A stretch of 64,000 bases of DNA from Streptomyces lydicus (GTDB taxonomy: Bacteria; Actinomycetota; Actinomycetes; Streptomycetales; Streptomycetaceae). A program made the position numbers and the translations under genes. Under the pieces are notes generated by a model. The model was not told where the DNA came from. It worked only from the letters and a program-made list of their open reading frames with translations, and did no database searches. This document shows, piece by piece, positions 8,635-17,327 of the stretch. How positions within the stretch are numbered: the stretch's first letter is position 1; every line of letters begins with the position of its first letter. The DNA lies in NCBI RefSeq assembly GCF_004125265.1, contig NZ_RDTE01000003.1:1922001-1986000 (forward strand). The letters run 5' to 3'.

Positions 8635-8868
8635 TCAGCAGGTGCCGGGGTCAAAGCTGCCGCCGGTTAGGGGTGGGCGGCGCAGGTCGGCGTAGGCGCG
8701 GACGGTTACGCCGGCCTGGCCGGGGGTGTGCCAGGGGGCGGAGGGCCCGCTGGAGAGCCATAGCCCGCCGAGCGCAGCCGCTGCCTGGGTAGCGGTCTCT
8801 TCGTCGGCCGCGGTGATGTCCACGACGACAAGTCCTGGCTCCCTGAGGTGCTCTTCGTAGATCTTCAT
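8635..8868 (-). CDS. DUF6207-family small protein
   Basis: A 77-residue protein starting MKIYEEHLREPGLVVVDITAADEE, with a central W and the tail GQAGVTVRAYADLRR. The EPGLVV(V/L)DITAADE opening and the VRAYADLR close are what I know as DUF6207, a Streptomyces-restricted family of unknown function often found near mobile or plasmid-like regions. GAGG lies five bases before the ATG at 8868. An in-frame ATG at 8922 would add 18 residues and is less likely. The protein is cytoplasmic, with no membrane segment. Confidence 0.65.
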   Translation of the reverse strand: MKIYEEHLREPGLVVVDITAADEETATQAAAALGGLWLSSGPSAPWHTPGQAGVTVRAYADLRRPPLTGGSFDPGTC

Positions 8869-9069
8869 GGCCTCACAGACGCGATGCCCGAGTGGGCAGT
8901 TCGTCTGAGACGCAGAAGTCACCCGGTTGTGGGAGGCATGACGGACGACAACCGCACAGGGAGGGGCATTTGGCCGGCTGCCGCGATCACTGGGTTCACT
9001 GGTTGACGTGCCCTGGTGCGGTGGGTAGACCCATGGAGTCTGACATCACCCCACCCGACAGGGAGCCTT

Positions 9070-9774
9070 ATGTACCGCACGCGCCGCCTGGCGGTCCTCG
9101 CCTGCCCCCTCCTGCTGCTTTCCGCGGCCGCGTGCACTCCCGCGACTCATCAGGACGCCAAGCCGTCGGCCGAGGCGAGCGCGACTTCCTCCGAGGGCGC
9201 GAAGGGCACCCTGCACCTGACGGACGCGGTAGGCCGGCTAACGGTGGCCCGCGAATCCCGGACCGGATACGAGCGGGACAAGTTCCGTCTGTGGACCGAC
9301 GCGGACCACGACGGCTGCGACACGCGCAAGGAGGTCCTGTTGGCCGAGGCGGTCAAGAAGCCCCGCCAGGGCAAGAGCTGCCGTCTGACCGGTGGCACCT
9401 GGCGCTCCTACTACGACGATCGCACTGTTACCGATGCCCGCAAGCTCGACATCGACCACGTCGTACCCCTCGCCGAAGCCTGGGACTCCGGCGCTTCGAA
9501 ATGGACCGCGCAGCGCCGTGAGCAGTACGCGAACGACCTGGGGGCCGACCGTAGCCTCGTCGCGGTCAGCCTGGGTCCCAACCGCACCAAGGGCGACAAG
9601 GACCCCGCCGAGTGGATGCCACCCGCCAAGGACGCCACCTGCACCTACGCCACCGACTGGGTCACCGCGAAACTCCGCTGGAAGCTGACCGTCGACCCCA
9701 CCGAAGCCAGAGCCCTGCGGACGATCGCGGCCGGCTGCCCGGATGCGACCGTGACGTTCACGCCGGCACCGTAA
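9070..9774 (+). CDS. Lipoprotein HNH endonuclease (GmrSD/DUF1524 type)
   Basis: The 234-residue precursor has a lipoprotein signal (MYRTRRLAVLACPLLLLSAAAC, lipidated Cys22 predicted). A serine/alanine-rich linker follows, then a DUF1524-like HNH domain. Catalytic features are DIDHVVPLAEAW with His130 and, further on, VSLGPNRTKGDKDP with Asn171 and Lys174, the usual H...N...K arrangement. It should therefore be a membrane-anchored extracellular nuclease. GGGAG precedes the ATG at 9070; an earlier in-frame ATG at 9016 would destroy the signal peptide. It lies in tandem with a paralogue at 10009 and a remnant at 7020. Confidence 0.85.
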   Translation: MYRTRRLAVLACPLLLLSAAACTPATHQDAKPSAEASATSSEGAKGTLHLTDAVGRLTVARESRTGYERDKFRLWTDADHDGCDTRKEVLLAEAVKKPRQGKSCRLTGGTWRSYYDDRTVTDARKLDIDHVVPLAEAWDSGASKWTAQRREQYANDLGADRSLVAVSLGPNRTKGDKDPAEWMPPAKDATCTYATDWVTAKLRWKLTVDPTEARALRTIAAGCPDATVTFTPAP

Positions 9775-10008
9775 CCGCACCGAACCGATCGCCCCTGCCA
9801 CAGACCATGGGCCCGGCGGCCCGCCCCGAAGCTCCCCGAGCATCCCAAGAGGCTTTTGGTAAGGCGTCTGGCTGGTGGTGCGATCGTCCAACGCATAGGT
9901 AATGAGAGGGGAATGATGCTGTCATGTTCGGTCAACGCGCGTAGCACGCAGCGTCGCCTCGCGGTTTGCTGAAGCGTCTCTCCAACCCCCACACCTTTGG
10001 AGACCTTC

Positions 10009-10641
10009 ATGCGCCGTGCCGTCCTCGGCTCCGCTGCCGCAGCCCTTGCCTTCGTCGGCCTGACCGCGGCTCCCGCGCTCGCCGAACCGCCCACCCCGCC
10101 CAGCCAGTCGACCGCCCGCGCCGAACTCGCAGCCCTCACCGTCGCCGCCCCGCACTCCATGGACGGCTACGCCCGCGACAAGTACGACATCTGGGCCAAG
10201 CAGTCCGACGGCTGCACCACTCGCCAGGACGTCCTCGCCCGCGACGGCAAAGACGTCGTCGACGGGTCCGACAAGTGCCAGCCGGCCAGTGGCAAGTGGT
10301 ACTCCGTCTACGACGACACCACCGTCACCAACGTCGCCCAGGCCACCATCGACCACATGGTCCCTCTCGCCGAAGCCTGGCGCTCCGGCGCCGACACCTG
10401 GACCGCTGACCAACGCAAAGCCTTCGGCAACGACCTCAAAGACCCCCAGCTCGTCGTCGCCTCCGAATCCTCCAACAGCTCCAAGAGCGACAGCGGCCCG
10501 GCCGACTGGAAGCCGGCCAACCACGCCTTCTGGTGCACCTACGCCGAGGACTACACCCACGTGAAGTCCGTCTTCAAACTCACCACCACCGACAGCGAGA
10601 AGACCGCCCTGACCTCCATGCTCGACACCTGCACCAACTAA
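10009..10641 (+). CDS. Secreted HNH endonuclease, paralogue of the preceding gene
   Basis: The 210-residue precursor starts MRRAVLGSAAAALAFVG, with Sec/Tat-like cleavage after APALA near residue 25. The domain matches the neighbour: a cysteine pair around the sequence DKCQPASGKWYS, then ATIDHMVPLAEAW with catalytic His116, and SSNSSKSDSGPADWKP with Asn156 and Lys159. Unlike its neighbour it has no lipobox and should be freely secreted. GGAGA lies a few bases before ATG 10009. A strong terminator hairpin follows at 10700-10735. Confidence 0.85.
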   Translation: MRRAVLGSAAAALAFVGLTAAPALAEPPTPPSQSTARAELAALTVAAPHSMDGYARDKYDIWAKQSDGCTTRQDVLARDGKDVVDGSDKCQPASGKWYSVYDDTTVTNVAQATIDHMVPLAEAWRSGADTWTADQRKAFGNDLKDPQLVVASESSNSSKSDSGPADWKPANHAFWCTYAEDYTHVKSVFKLTTTDSEKTALTSMLDTCTN

Positions 10642-10699
10642 CCCGCGCGACCAACATGCCTGCGCGTTTTGATTGTGATGCGCGGGGCACACGCACTGC

Positions 10700-10735
10700 A
10701 GTCCCCGGCTGGTCACCCCCGTCCAGCCGGGGACT
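10700..10735 (+). terminator. Perfect 13-bp stem-loop after the HNH gene
   Basis: AGTCCCCGGCTGG and its exact reverse complement CCAGCCGGGGACT enclose a 10-nt loop, 59 bases after the stop codon of the secreted HNH nuclease. The run after it is only modestly T-rich (TGTGTT), as is common for Streptomyces terminators. Confidence 0.8.
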
Positions 10736-11171
10736 TGTGTTCCGCGTTGGCTAATCAGGTCATGGCGTTCGTTGTCGGCCGCGGCCGTCTCGCGGTGCGA
10801 CTGCTTGAGTCCGTGGCGCTTGGTGTTGTCATGGCGAGAGGTGCGGTGTCGTGCAGCGGTCAAGACCAGTGCCAGCCCCAACAGATCCTGCCGCCCCGAC
10901 GGCGATGCCGTCGAGGAAGAGCATGCGGCTCCGAAAAGACAGCTTGCCGGGCCCGCTGTGGCGAGCCTTGCGGACTAGGTAATTCCACCCTGAAGAATGT
11001 TTTGGTGGTCAAGTCGCCGCGCCGAGCCTTCAGCGCGCAACGGGCTTCGTCTGTAAGTGGCTGGCTGCCGACTGGAATTGACCTTTCGAGCTTCCCTTAT
11101 TCCTGGTGAGATTGCGCCGACGAAGTGTGCGGCATCGCGCACCATCGCCAACTCAACTCAGGGGGAATGTT
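10736..11171. other. Non-coding gap before the NucA/NucB gene
   Basis: No gene is recognised. Short open frames on both strands lack ribosome sites and homology. The right end (about 11060-11165) is the expected promoter region of the nuclease gene that starts at 11172. Confidence 0.4.
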
Positions 11172-12407
11172 TTGAAATTGCAGAAAATGCTCGTGTCCGC
11201 TGCCTTAGCTGTTGGCGCTCTCGTCACGCTCACGGCAGGTCCCGCGGTTCCCGAACCGGCGGCAATGTCACAGGAAATCCAGTCTCACGCTTTGAGCGCG
11301 ACTGGCCCAGGGGCTGAACCTGCTGTAAAGCCCGCACCAATACTTGACCCATCCGAGAACTGTTCTACCTCGAAAGCAACGGGCAAGGGGGTGTGCCTGA
11401 GAACGGGCGCAGTCGGCGCGCAGGCCACGGTGTTTCGCGGAAGATCTGCGCCTCAGGCGGGGGTGAAGCCACCGCAGTGGTGTGTGAACGCCCGTGGTCA
11501 GATCCTCGGAAAGCGCGAGGAGGTGTGCTGGATCTCCGGCCTGTCCTACCAGACTTTCCGCGTGGTCAACGGCCGCCGACAGGTGACAGGCTCGGCCGAT
11601 ATGAACGTCATCAACTACAGCTATGGTGATTCCGGAATGCCCCGATGGGGCTACCAGATTGAAGTCTCTGCCTACCGTGGCTGGGGAGATGCTCTGAAGG
11701 CATCTATCAGCGGCAAGGCAACGAAGGACGGTGCTTGCAAGGTCCACAAGTCGGCCTTTCCTTCCAGGAAATTGGCTCCGCTGAGTTCCTGGAAGCTGGG
11801 GGAGTCTTTCTTCGACACCACGGCAACGCGCTCCGGCGCTATTGGCCGCTGCGCCACCACGTGGACGCTGTCCGTGACAAATGGGACCTACGGAACGTCG
11901 AAATCCTCCTTCAAGCTCAACGAGTTCCGCTGCGACAACGCAACGGCCGGTAGGGCCGCGGTCGGATGTGTTGTCCCGTGGTACGCCTCACCGCTCATCT
12001 ACAGCAAGAGCAGGGCACCGCAACTGGCATCGCACATCACTCGTGCTCAGCGCTCCGGTCTGCCGGGAGCTACCTTCAAAAGTCCCCTGACCCGGACGAC
12101 GAACGCGGCCACCATGAAACGCAACCGTGACCTGGCCTGTCCCAGGGACGAGTCACGGCCTCAGGGGAAGAGCTGTGACGAGTACCCGGTGGCCACGTCG
12201 AAGGAGGGCCTGTCCGCCGGTGGTCAGCGTCGCACCTTCCCGGGGTGCTCCATACCCACAGTGCCCTCACGCACGGGGGCGAAGGGGGCAAGCGCCTGCA
12301 TGATCAGTGTTTCCGATCAGAACTACCAGGGCGGCATGAACAGCAGCTTCTACAAGGCCGAGCGGATGCTGGACGGAGATCCCTACCGGGTGTTGATCGG
12401 CGACTGA
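11172..12407 (+). CDS. Secreted protein with C-terminal NucA/NucB-type DNase domain
   Basis: The 411-residue precursor begins at TTG 11172, six bases after GGGGG. The signal peptide KLQKMLVSAALAVGALVTLTAGPAV follows. Residues 60-310 form a cysteine-containing region (WCVNARGQILGKREEVCW and later FRCDN) with no family I can name. The last 85 residues carry CDEYPVATSKEG near residue 334, a cysteine-bearing middle, and SDQNYQGGMNSSFYKAERML near residue 386. This is the pattern of the NucA/NucB deoxyribonucleases (D-E-Y-P...N/Q-GG-x-x-S/N-F-Y). It should cut DNA outside the cell. The next gene may encode a partner. Confidence 0.8.
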   Translation: MKLQKMLVSAALAVGALVTLTAGPAVPEPAAMSQEIQSHALSATGPGAEPAVKPAPILDPSENCSTSKATGKGVCLRTGAVGAQATVFRGRSAPQAGVKPPQWCVNARGQILGKREEVCWISGLSYQTFRVVNGRRQVTGSADMNVINYSYGDSGMPRWGYQIEVSAYRGWGDALKASISGKATKDGACKVHKSAFPSRKLAPLSSWKLGESFFDTTATRSGAIGRCATTWTLSVTNGTYGTSKSSFKLNEFRCDNATAGRAAVGCVVPWYASPLIYSKSRAPQLASHITRAQRSGLPGATFKSPLTRTTNAATMKRNRDLACPRDESRPQGKSCDEYPVATSKEGLSAGGQRRTFPGCSIPTVPSRTGAKGASACMISVSDQNYQGGMNSSFYKAERMLDGDPYRVLIGD

Positions 12408-12481
12408 CCGCTCATGGAGGGGGCGCTGCGGGATTCTCCGTGGTGCCTCCTCCGTTCCTGCTCCCGGGTAGCCTCATACAC

Positions 12482-13081
12482 GTGACCACATCGTCTGTCA
12501 TGTTCGTCAACGAAGGCATTTTCGGCGTCTCGGACGACGCCCGGGTGCCCATGGAAACGGTTCGATGGTCGAACGGCCTCGCCGCTCCGATGGACCACGG
12601 AGCGTGGATCCTCACCGGCATCAACACCGGGCATGTGCGCGTGAAGGCCCAGTGCCTCGATGCCGCACCGTCCGTTGAGGCGGCCGACTGGGAAGAGATC
12701 GTAGAGGTCAGCGTGCGGTCGGTCGCCGGCGATCTGTGCATCAACTCCGGTTACGACATCACGCCCGATGACCTTCCCGCGCTCAACCCCCAAGGACCGG
12801 GCTGGTATCGCATGCGCGTCCATGCCTCGGGGCGTTCGATCAACCCGGACGGGGTCAGCGAAGAGCCTGTCGAGGACTACCTCATTGCCGTCTGGCCGCA
12901 AGAGCCGGCGGAGTCCGTCGTCATCCGCTCCAGCAAGATGATCGACGAGGCGCTGCTGGCCAACGCCGACACAACACCCGAGGACATTTCACACGCGACC
13001 CCGGAGCCGGACGACGCAGCCGAAAGAGACCGGAGGGCCGACGTACGAGCACGACTTCTGCGATCACTGCAAGACGACTGA
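12482..13081 (+). CDS. Putative partner/inhibitor-like protein (ComJ-like shape)
   Basis: A 199-residue cytoplasmic protein starting at GTG 12482, or at ATG 12500 (MFVNEGIFGV). It shows a beta-rich pattern: a W-rich N-terminal strand, HGAWILTGINTGHVRVKAQ, then DWEEIVEVSVRS and GWYRMRVHASGRS, and it ends in EPVEDYLIAVWPQEP before an acidic, charged tail. Actinobacterial proteins of this shape are common and of unknown function. The arrangement recalls ComJ/Nin, the inhibitor of the Bacillus NucA nuclease, and here it lies 74 bases after a NucA/NucB-type gene. The link is inference from context and overall pattern. What is certain is an intact soluble protein in the same direction. Confidence 0.6.
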   Translation: MTTSSVMFVNEGIFGVSDDARVPMETVRWSNGLAAPMDHGAWILTGINTGHVRVKAQCLDAAPSVEAADWEEIVEVSVRSVAGDLCINSGYDITPDDLPALNPQGPGWYRMRVHASGRSINPDGVSEEPVEDYLIAVWPQEPAESVVIRSSKMIDEALLANADTTPEDISHATPEPDDAAERDRRADVRARLLRSLQDD

Positions 13082-13515
13082 ACCACGAGTCCCCCGCCGT
13101 TCTCCTGCTGCTTCCCTGACGAGAATTCCTGGCCCGCTGTCCACCGACCGCATTGTCGGCCCTGGACATCCCGGGGCCGGCAGCAGCCCTTACGCCCTGT
13201 CGGCGGGCACCTGCGTTCCTCCATCAACGCAAGGACTGGCACAGCTCCACCGCCGCCCAGATCGCCGTCCCCCACGCAGGAGACAGGGATCCACAACACC
13301 TCGCCGCTCTCGCCGCCCAGTTGTGCCACCAGTCCCTGGCCTGAGACGCGCACACCCGCCACCCGTTCCCGCTGCATGTTGCCGACGCCATGGACCGCGC
13401 CCACCCCGAGTACCGCGGCCCCAGCATCGAGCCCACCGTCACGCCCGAGGCCGACGAAACACAGGACGGCGTGTAGAACACCGACTCCGGTCAGCCGTTG
13501 GCATTGCCCAAACGC
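13082..13515. other. Gap with a possible degenerate gene
   Basis: One plus-strand frame from 13153 to 13476 gives plausible protein-like text on both sides of an in-frame TGA at 13342-13344 (AALAAQLCHQSLA before it, PFPLHVADAMDRAHPEY after it). I do not recognise the family. It may be a decayed gene. Nothing else is visible. Confidence 0.3.
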
Positions 13516-15255
13516 TCAACCTTCCATGCGGTAACGGCTCTGGGACACGACTGCTTGGCGGATCTTGGTGGTGAAGTCGGAGGTACGGGCGATCCGATCC
13601 ACGCCGCCGGCCTTGTTGCGGCGCAGGACGCTCTTGAAGCTCTGTTCCAAAGTTCCTGTCATGCGGAACATCAAGTCGTCGGTGAGATGGCCGAGGTCGA
13701 TGTTGAGAAGGTCCCGCAGCGAAGGCTGCCGTAGTCGTGTGAGGGTGTAGGCAGACATGGCCGCCAATGGATAGAGCCAGTTTTCGAGCGAATCACCCAG
13801 CAAAGGCCGGTCCTCGGCATAGTGGGTGAGGAACGCGCGCAGCCTGGTGTGCACATCGAGGCACAAGGGGTAGATGTCCAGATCGTGCCTTGGGGAGAAA
13901 ATCTGTGCGTAGTGCTGATCGTCGAGCAGCAGTGCGTCGGAGTGCCGCAGTGCGGTATGTGGTTCATGCATCACGAAAGCGGTGAACTCGCGCGCAAGTC
14001 TGGCCATGCTGACGACCCGATCGAGGGGGAACCCGAGATTGCGGTAGTAGCTGGCTCGGCGCTCGTAGTAGTAGCCGCCCGCCTGGCCAAGGCTCTCCTC
14101 GATGTCCTTCTGGATGGACTCGGTGGCTCGCAACGCGCCGGCGGGCAGCTGGGTCTGGCTGTTTGTCGCCCGAATGATGCGGTCGCGAGCTGTGCCGGAC
14201 TCAGGCGCGACCACGATCTTCACTAGGAGGGACCGGTCGCGGTGCTGACCACCGTTCTGGAAGTAGCTATAGATCTCGTGGCTGGTCTGTAGCCCGTTGA
14301 CGATCTGAGGCTCCTTGACCACGATCTTCTTACCAGCGATCTGGGCTGCGTCCGCGACGACGGTGACACCGTTGTTGAACCACCAGAAGTCCTCGCCCGT
14401 CCCAGACTTCAGAGTCTCACCGATGGCGTTGTTTACCGCCGTGGACCCCGCATAGTCACGCACGTTGGACTCGAACAGCTCCAAGCGCAAAGCCTCGTTG
14501 TCGGACGTGATGAAGCGGTAATACTCGTCCAGCCGCGCCAAACACACGTATCCCTCGCCGAGCGAAGTACTCATCGGCGTTTCGGTGAACACCATCTGTG
14601 CGACCGCTTTGGTTCCACGGGCAGTCCGCTCCCGCAAGTCAGCGGCGTTGAGATATTCCAGGTCGGCCCGCGTATCGGATGTGATCTTCGCAAGCTCGCG
14701 CCTAAGCCTGTCGCCCTTGGCCTTCACGTTGGGGTGCGGTGTCTCTGCCGACTTGTTCGCGTAGATGACCTTGATACGAACCTGCGGGAAGGAAGACGCC
14801 AATTCCTCAAGGACATGCAGGAACCGACGCGTGCGTTCAAGCAGCTTGGCGTTGGTGTGCGGGACCAAGTCCTCCTCGTCCCGACCCATGTCCAGCAGCG
14901 CAGGCAGGTGGAAGTGCAGCTTCTCGATCACCGACTCCTGGTAACCGGACGAGTTCTTCGCCTGCAGGATGACCAACTCGATCTTGCCGACACGCGACGG
15001 AAGGAACTGATGCGCATCAGCGGTGACGTAGCGCTCGTCCACGAAGGTCCAGATGCCGTCGATGCCGCAGTCATGCGCGCCGTCGACGATGCCGTCCGTG
15101 ATCTCGTCGTTGTCCAGGTCCCAGTCCTGCAGAGCCTTGTCCGCGGCGAAGAACGTGAAGAAATCATCCCGGTTCTTGTCCGGCGCTAGCTTGCGATGCT
15201 GGTCCTCCAGGATGCGCTCCAGCAACCGCTGATCATTGCTTTGCACCGACACCAC
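13516..15255 (-). CDS. AIPR-family abortive infection protein with nuclease-like N-terminus
   Basis: The 579-residue protein has the AIPR core: DFWWFNNGVTVVADA (NNG at about 294-296) and EPQIVNGLQTSHEIYSYF (about 316-332), the family's best-conserved segments. Ahead of it, residues 60-100 read HDCGIDGIWTF...IELVILQAKNSSG, which fits a PD-(D/E)XK nuclease site with Asp66 and Gln98-x-Lys100. AIPR proteins are phage-defence effectors, sometimes linked to restriction systems; the nuclease role is my inference. The start is GTG 15255 after GGGGGG, with a second GTG at 15252. It stands alone, next to the orphan repeat pair at 15340. Confidence 0.85.
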   Translation of the reverse strand: MVSVQSNDQRLLERILEDQHRKLAPDKNRDDFFTFFAADKALQDWDLDNDEITDGIVDGAHDCGIDGIWTFVDERYVTADAHQFLPSRVGKIELVILQAKNSSGYQESVIEKLHFHLPALLDMGRDEEDLVPHTNAKLLERTRRFLHVLEELASSFPQVRIKVIYANKSAETPHPNVKAKGDRLRRELAKITSDTRADLEYLNAADLRERTARGTKAVAQMVFTETPMSTSLGEGYVCLARLDEYYRFITSDNEALRLELFESNVRDYAGSTAVNNAIGETLKSGTGEDFWWFNNGVTVVADAAQIAGKKIVVKEPQIVNGLQTSHEIYSYFQNGGQHRDRSLLVKIVVAPESGTARDRIIRATNSQTQLPAGALRATESIQKDIEESLGQAGGYYYERRASYYRNLGFPLDRVVSMARLAREFTAFVMHEPHTALRHSDALLLDDQHYAQIFSPRHDLDIYPLCLDVHTRLRAFLTHYAEDRPLLGDSLENWLYPLAAMSAYTLTRLRQPSLRDLLNIDLGHLTDDLMFRMTGTLEQSFKSVLRRNKAGGVDRIARTSDFTTKIRQAVVSQSRYRMEG

Positions 15256-15339
15256 ACGAGCCCCCCAACTTCATACTGACAGGGAGATGTTGGCAGGTCC
15301 GGACGGTCATGAACAGGCCGCGCACGGAATCCCCACGCG

Positions 15340-15429
15340 CCCCTCTGCGCGCGAGCGGAGGCGAGCCGACGTTCTCCAGCTACCTCTCCGACGACCTTCA
15401 GTGCTCTCCGGGCGGGCGGAGGTGGATGG
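15340..15429 (+). CRISPR. Second orphan type I-E-like repeat pair, 32-nt spacer
   Basis: Units at 15340-15368 and 15401-15429 share the core CTCT..GCG/GGGC..GCGGAGG and lie exactly 61 nt apart, matching the pair at 6787. The left unit keeps GCGCGCGAGCGGAGGCGAGCC and so the palindromic stem. The right unit keeps the GTGCTCTCC start. They sit between the AIPR gene and a broken IS110. No further copy at 61-nt offsets is visible on either side. Confidence 0.58.
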
Positions 15430-15445
15430 CGAACTTGCGGCCAGC

Positions 15446-16541
15446 TTAAGTCTCTTCGCGGGGCCAGCCGCCAGGCCGGGCCAGGTTGAACACTTCTCGG
15501 GCAGCGTAGCGTTTGAGGCAGCGGATGATCTCCCTCCGCGTTTTGCCCTCCGCGATACGCCGCTCGTAGTAGTTGCGGGTACGCGCATCGAACCGGAGCC
15601 GTGACTGCACGATCCGATACAGGGCAGCGTTGGCCTGCCGGTCCCCACCGCGGTTGAGCCGGTGGCGACGCTGACGCCCGGAAGAGTGCTCGACGGGGCT
15701 GGCCCCGCAAAGCGCCGCGAACGACGCCTCACTGCACAGGCGTTCTGGGTTGTCCCCCATCGTGATCAGCAAGGTGGCGGCACTATCCGGCCCGATCCCC
15801 ACCGGGACAAGTAACTGCGGAAAGTGACGCTCCACCAGCCCAGTCAGACGCCGCTCCAGGTCACGAATCTTGCTCGGTCAGCTGATCGATCCGCTGGGCC
15901 ATCAGACACAGGGCGATACGGGTGGCCTGCCCGACGGCATCCTTCTCGCCGTCTTCATCCTCACGATCTCCGAACTGCGCGCAAGTCCTGACCAGGGCAG
16001 GATTCTTCAGACCAGCCAGCTGCTCGCGCAGATCCGGATCGGCGGTGACCAGGATCGCCTTGAGCTGATTGGTCGCCTGTGTGCGGGCCTTGACAGCAGA
16101 GTCCTTGGCCAGTTTGAACAGACGGGCGCACTGCACCGGCCCATCCCCAGCCTTGGCCTGGGAGCGAGCACGGCCACTAAGCACCGCCCGGGCCGCCTCC
16201 CGCGCATCCACCGGATCCGACTTACCCCGTCGTCGACGAACCGAGCGATCAGCCCGGTTCACCTCGAACACCTCGACCCGGTGAGCCAGCAAGTAGCGAG
16301 AGGGCAGCTCCGTAGCTTCCGGACCCTTCCACCCCGGCCCTGCGCACCGTACCCAGCTGGCTGGCCCACTCCCAGAGTTCGCAATAGCCCCCCCCGTCGT
16401 GGCGGGAAGGGGTGCGGTGTCCATGACCGCCCCTAGCGTGGAGAGAACGGCGGCCACATGAACATCCCGGAGCGTGTCCACACCAAGGACGACCTCGCCC
16501 GCAACAGGCGGACATTTTCTAGGGCTTCGGTCACTCGTCAT
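15446..16541 (-). mobile_element. IS110-family transposase, inactivated by frameshifts
   Basis: Read on the minus strand, the N-terminal half has the DEDD-type landmarks VVLGVDTLRDVHVAAV and KSDPVDAREAARAVLSGRA. The C-terminal half has IGPDSAATLLITMGDNPERL, then SSGRQRRHRLNRGGDRQANAALYRIV. These are the IS110 catalytic and serine-containing domains. The protein is broken: a short middle part (LGTVRRAGVEGSGSYGAA) is in a different frame near 16300-16400, and the two halves are out of frame near 15840-15870. No product of full length can be made. Ends of the element were not determined; IS110 members lack clear inverted repeats. Confidence 0.85.
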
Positions 16542-16553
16542 GGCGCACCTCAT

Positions 16554-16846
16554 GCTCTTTGAGCCTGCCGACCCTCGCCACCGGGCCGTCGGCGGTCAGC
16601 AGTGAGACAATGCCCAGAACACCGCGCCCGTCTCAGCCACTACCGCCGTCGAGGCCAATGCTCCCGTAGCACTGGCTGGTTACGGACTATGGATCAGAAC
16701 CGCGCGGGACAATGGTGATCGCATTGTGCACTGGGGGGCTGCGTCATCCTTTTCTTGATTCTCGCTTGCGATGTGCTCTTTTGAATCTTCCTTGTGGGCA
16801 GTTTGGCCGCGCGCTACGCCGCTGGCTGGCGGATCCTCTATCGACG
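16554..16846. other. Gap between IS110 and IS630 remnants
   Basis: No gene. The 16735-16790 part is less GC-rich than its surroundings. It is probably IS junction debris. Confidence 0.35.
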
Positions 16847-17169
16847 GCGCGCATCAGCTCATCAAGGCACCGATCGTGCTGGTGTGGGACGGGCTCAACA
16901 CCCATGTATACCGCGCCATGCTCGAGTTGATTGACCAGCGCGACTGGCTGACGGTGTTCCTTCTGCCCGCCTATTCGCCCGACTTGAATCCGGTTGAGGG
17001 CGTGTGGGCGCACATCAAGCACAGCATGACCAACCTCGCCGTCATAGCCCTCGATCGTCTGGAGGTCATCGTCCGCAATCGGCTCAAACGCCTCCAGTAC
17101 CGTCCCGAGGTCCTCAACGGATTCATAGCCGGCACCGGCCTGGCCCTGGACACCTCAAGAACACCCTGA
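16847..17169 (+). mobile_element. IS630-family transposase, C-terminal remnant
   Basis: The frame reads APIVLVWDGLNTHV, then WLTVFLLPAYSPDLNPVEGV and WAHIKHSMTNLA, the second D and the E of the IS630 DDE domain, ending LALDTSRTP. The N-terminal half, with its HTH and first Asp, is missing. It is a dead copy. A separate N-terminal IS630 fragment, possibly of another element, lies at 37.6-37.8 kb. Confidence 0.85.
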
Positions 17170-17327
17170 AAAGCGAGATCCTCCACGAGGGTGGGCAGGC
17201 GGTAACTCGTTGGTTCAATACGTACTTACTCAGGCGCGTTGCCGGGCGGTCCGGCCGTCCCTATCCGGAGGGCGCATCCCCTCGATGTAGTCCGCCTGGC
17301 CTCCAGGGCACCGCCTCGACCTGGAAG

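Noticed and set aside
9922..10881. A 319-codon minus-strand frame with glycine-rich text
   Set aside because: Antisense to the secreted HNH gene; composition is typical of a shadow frame.
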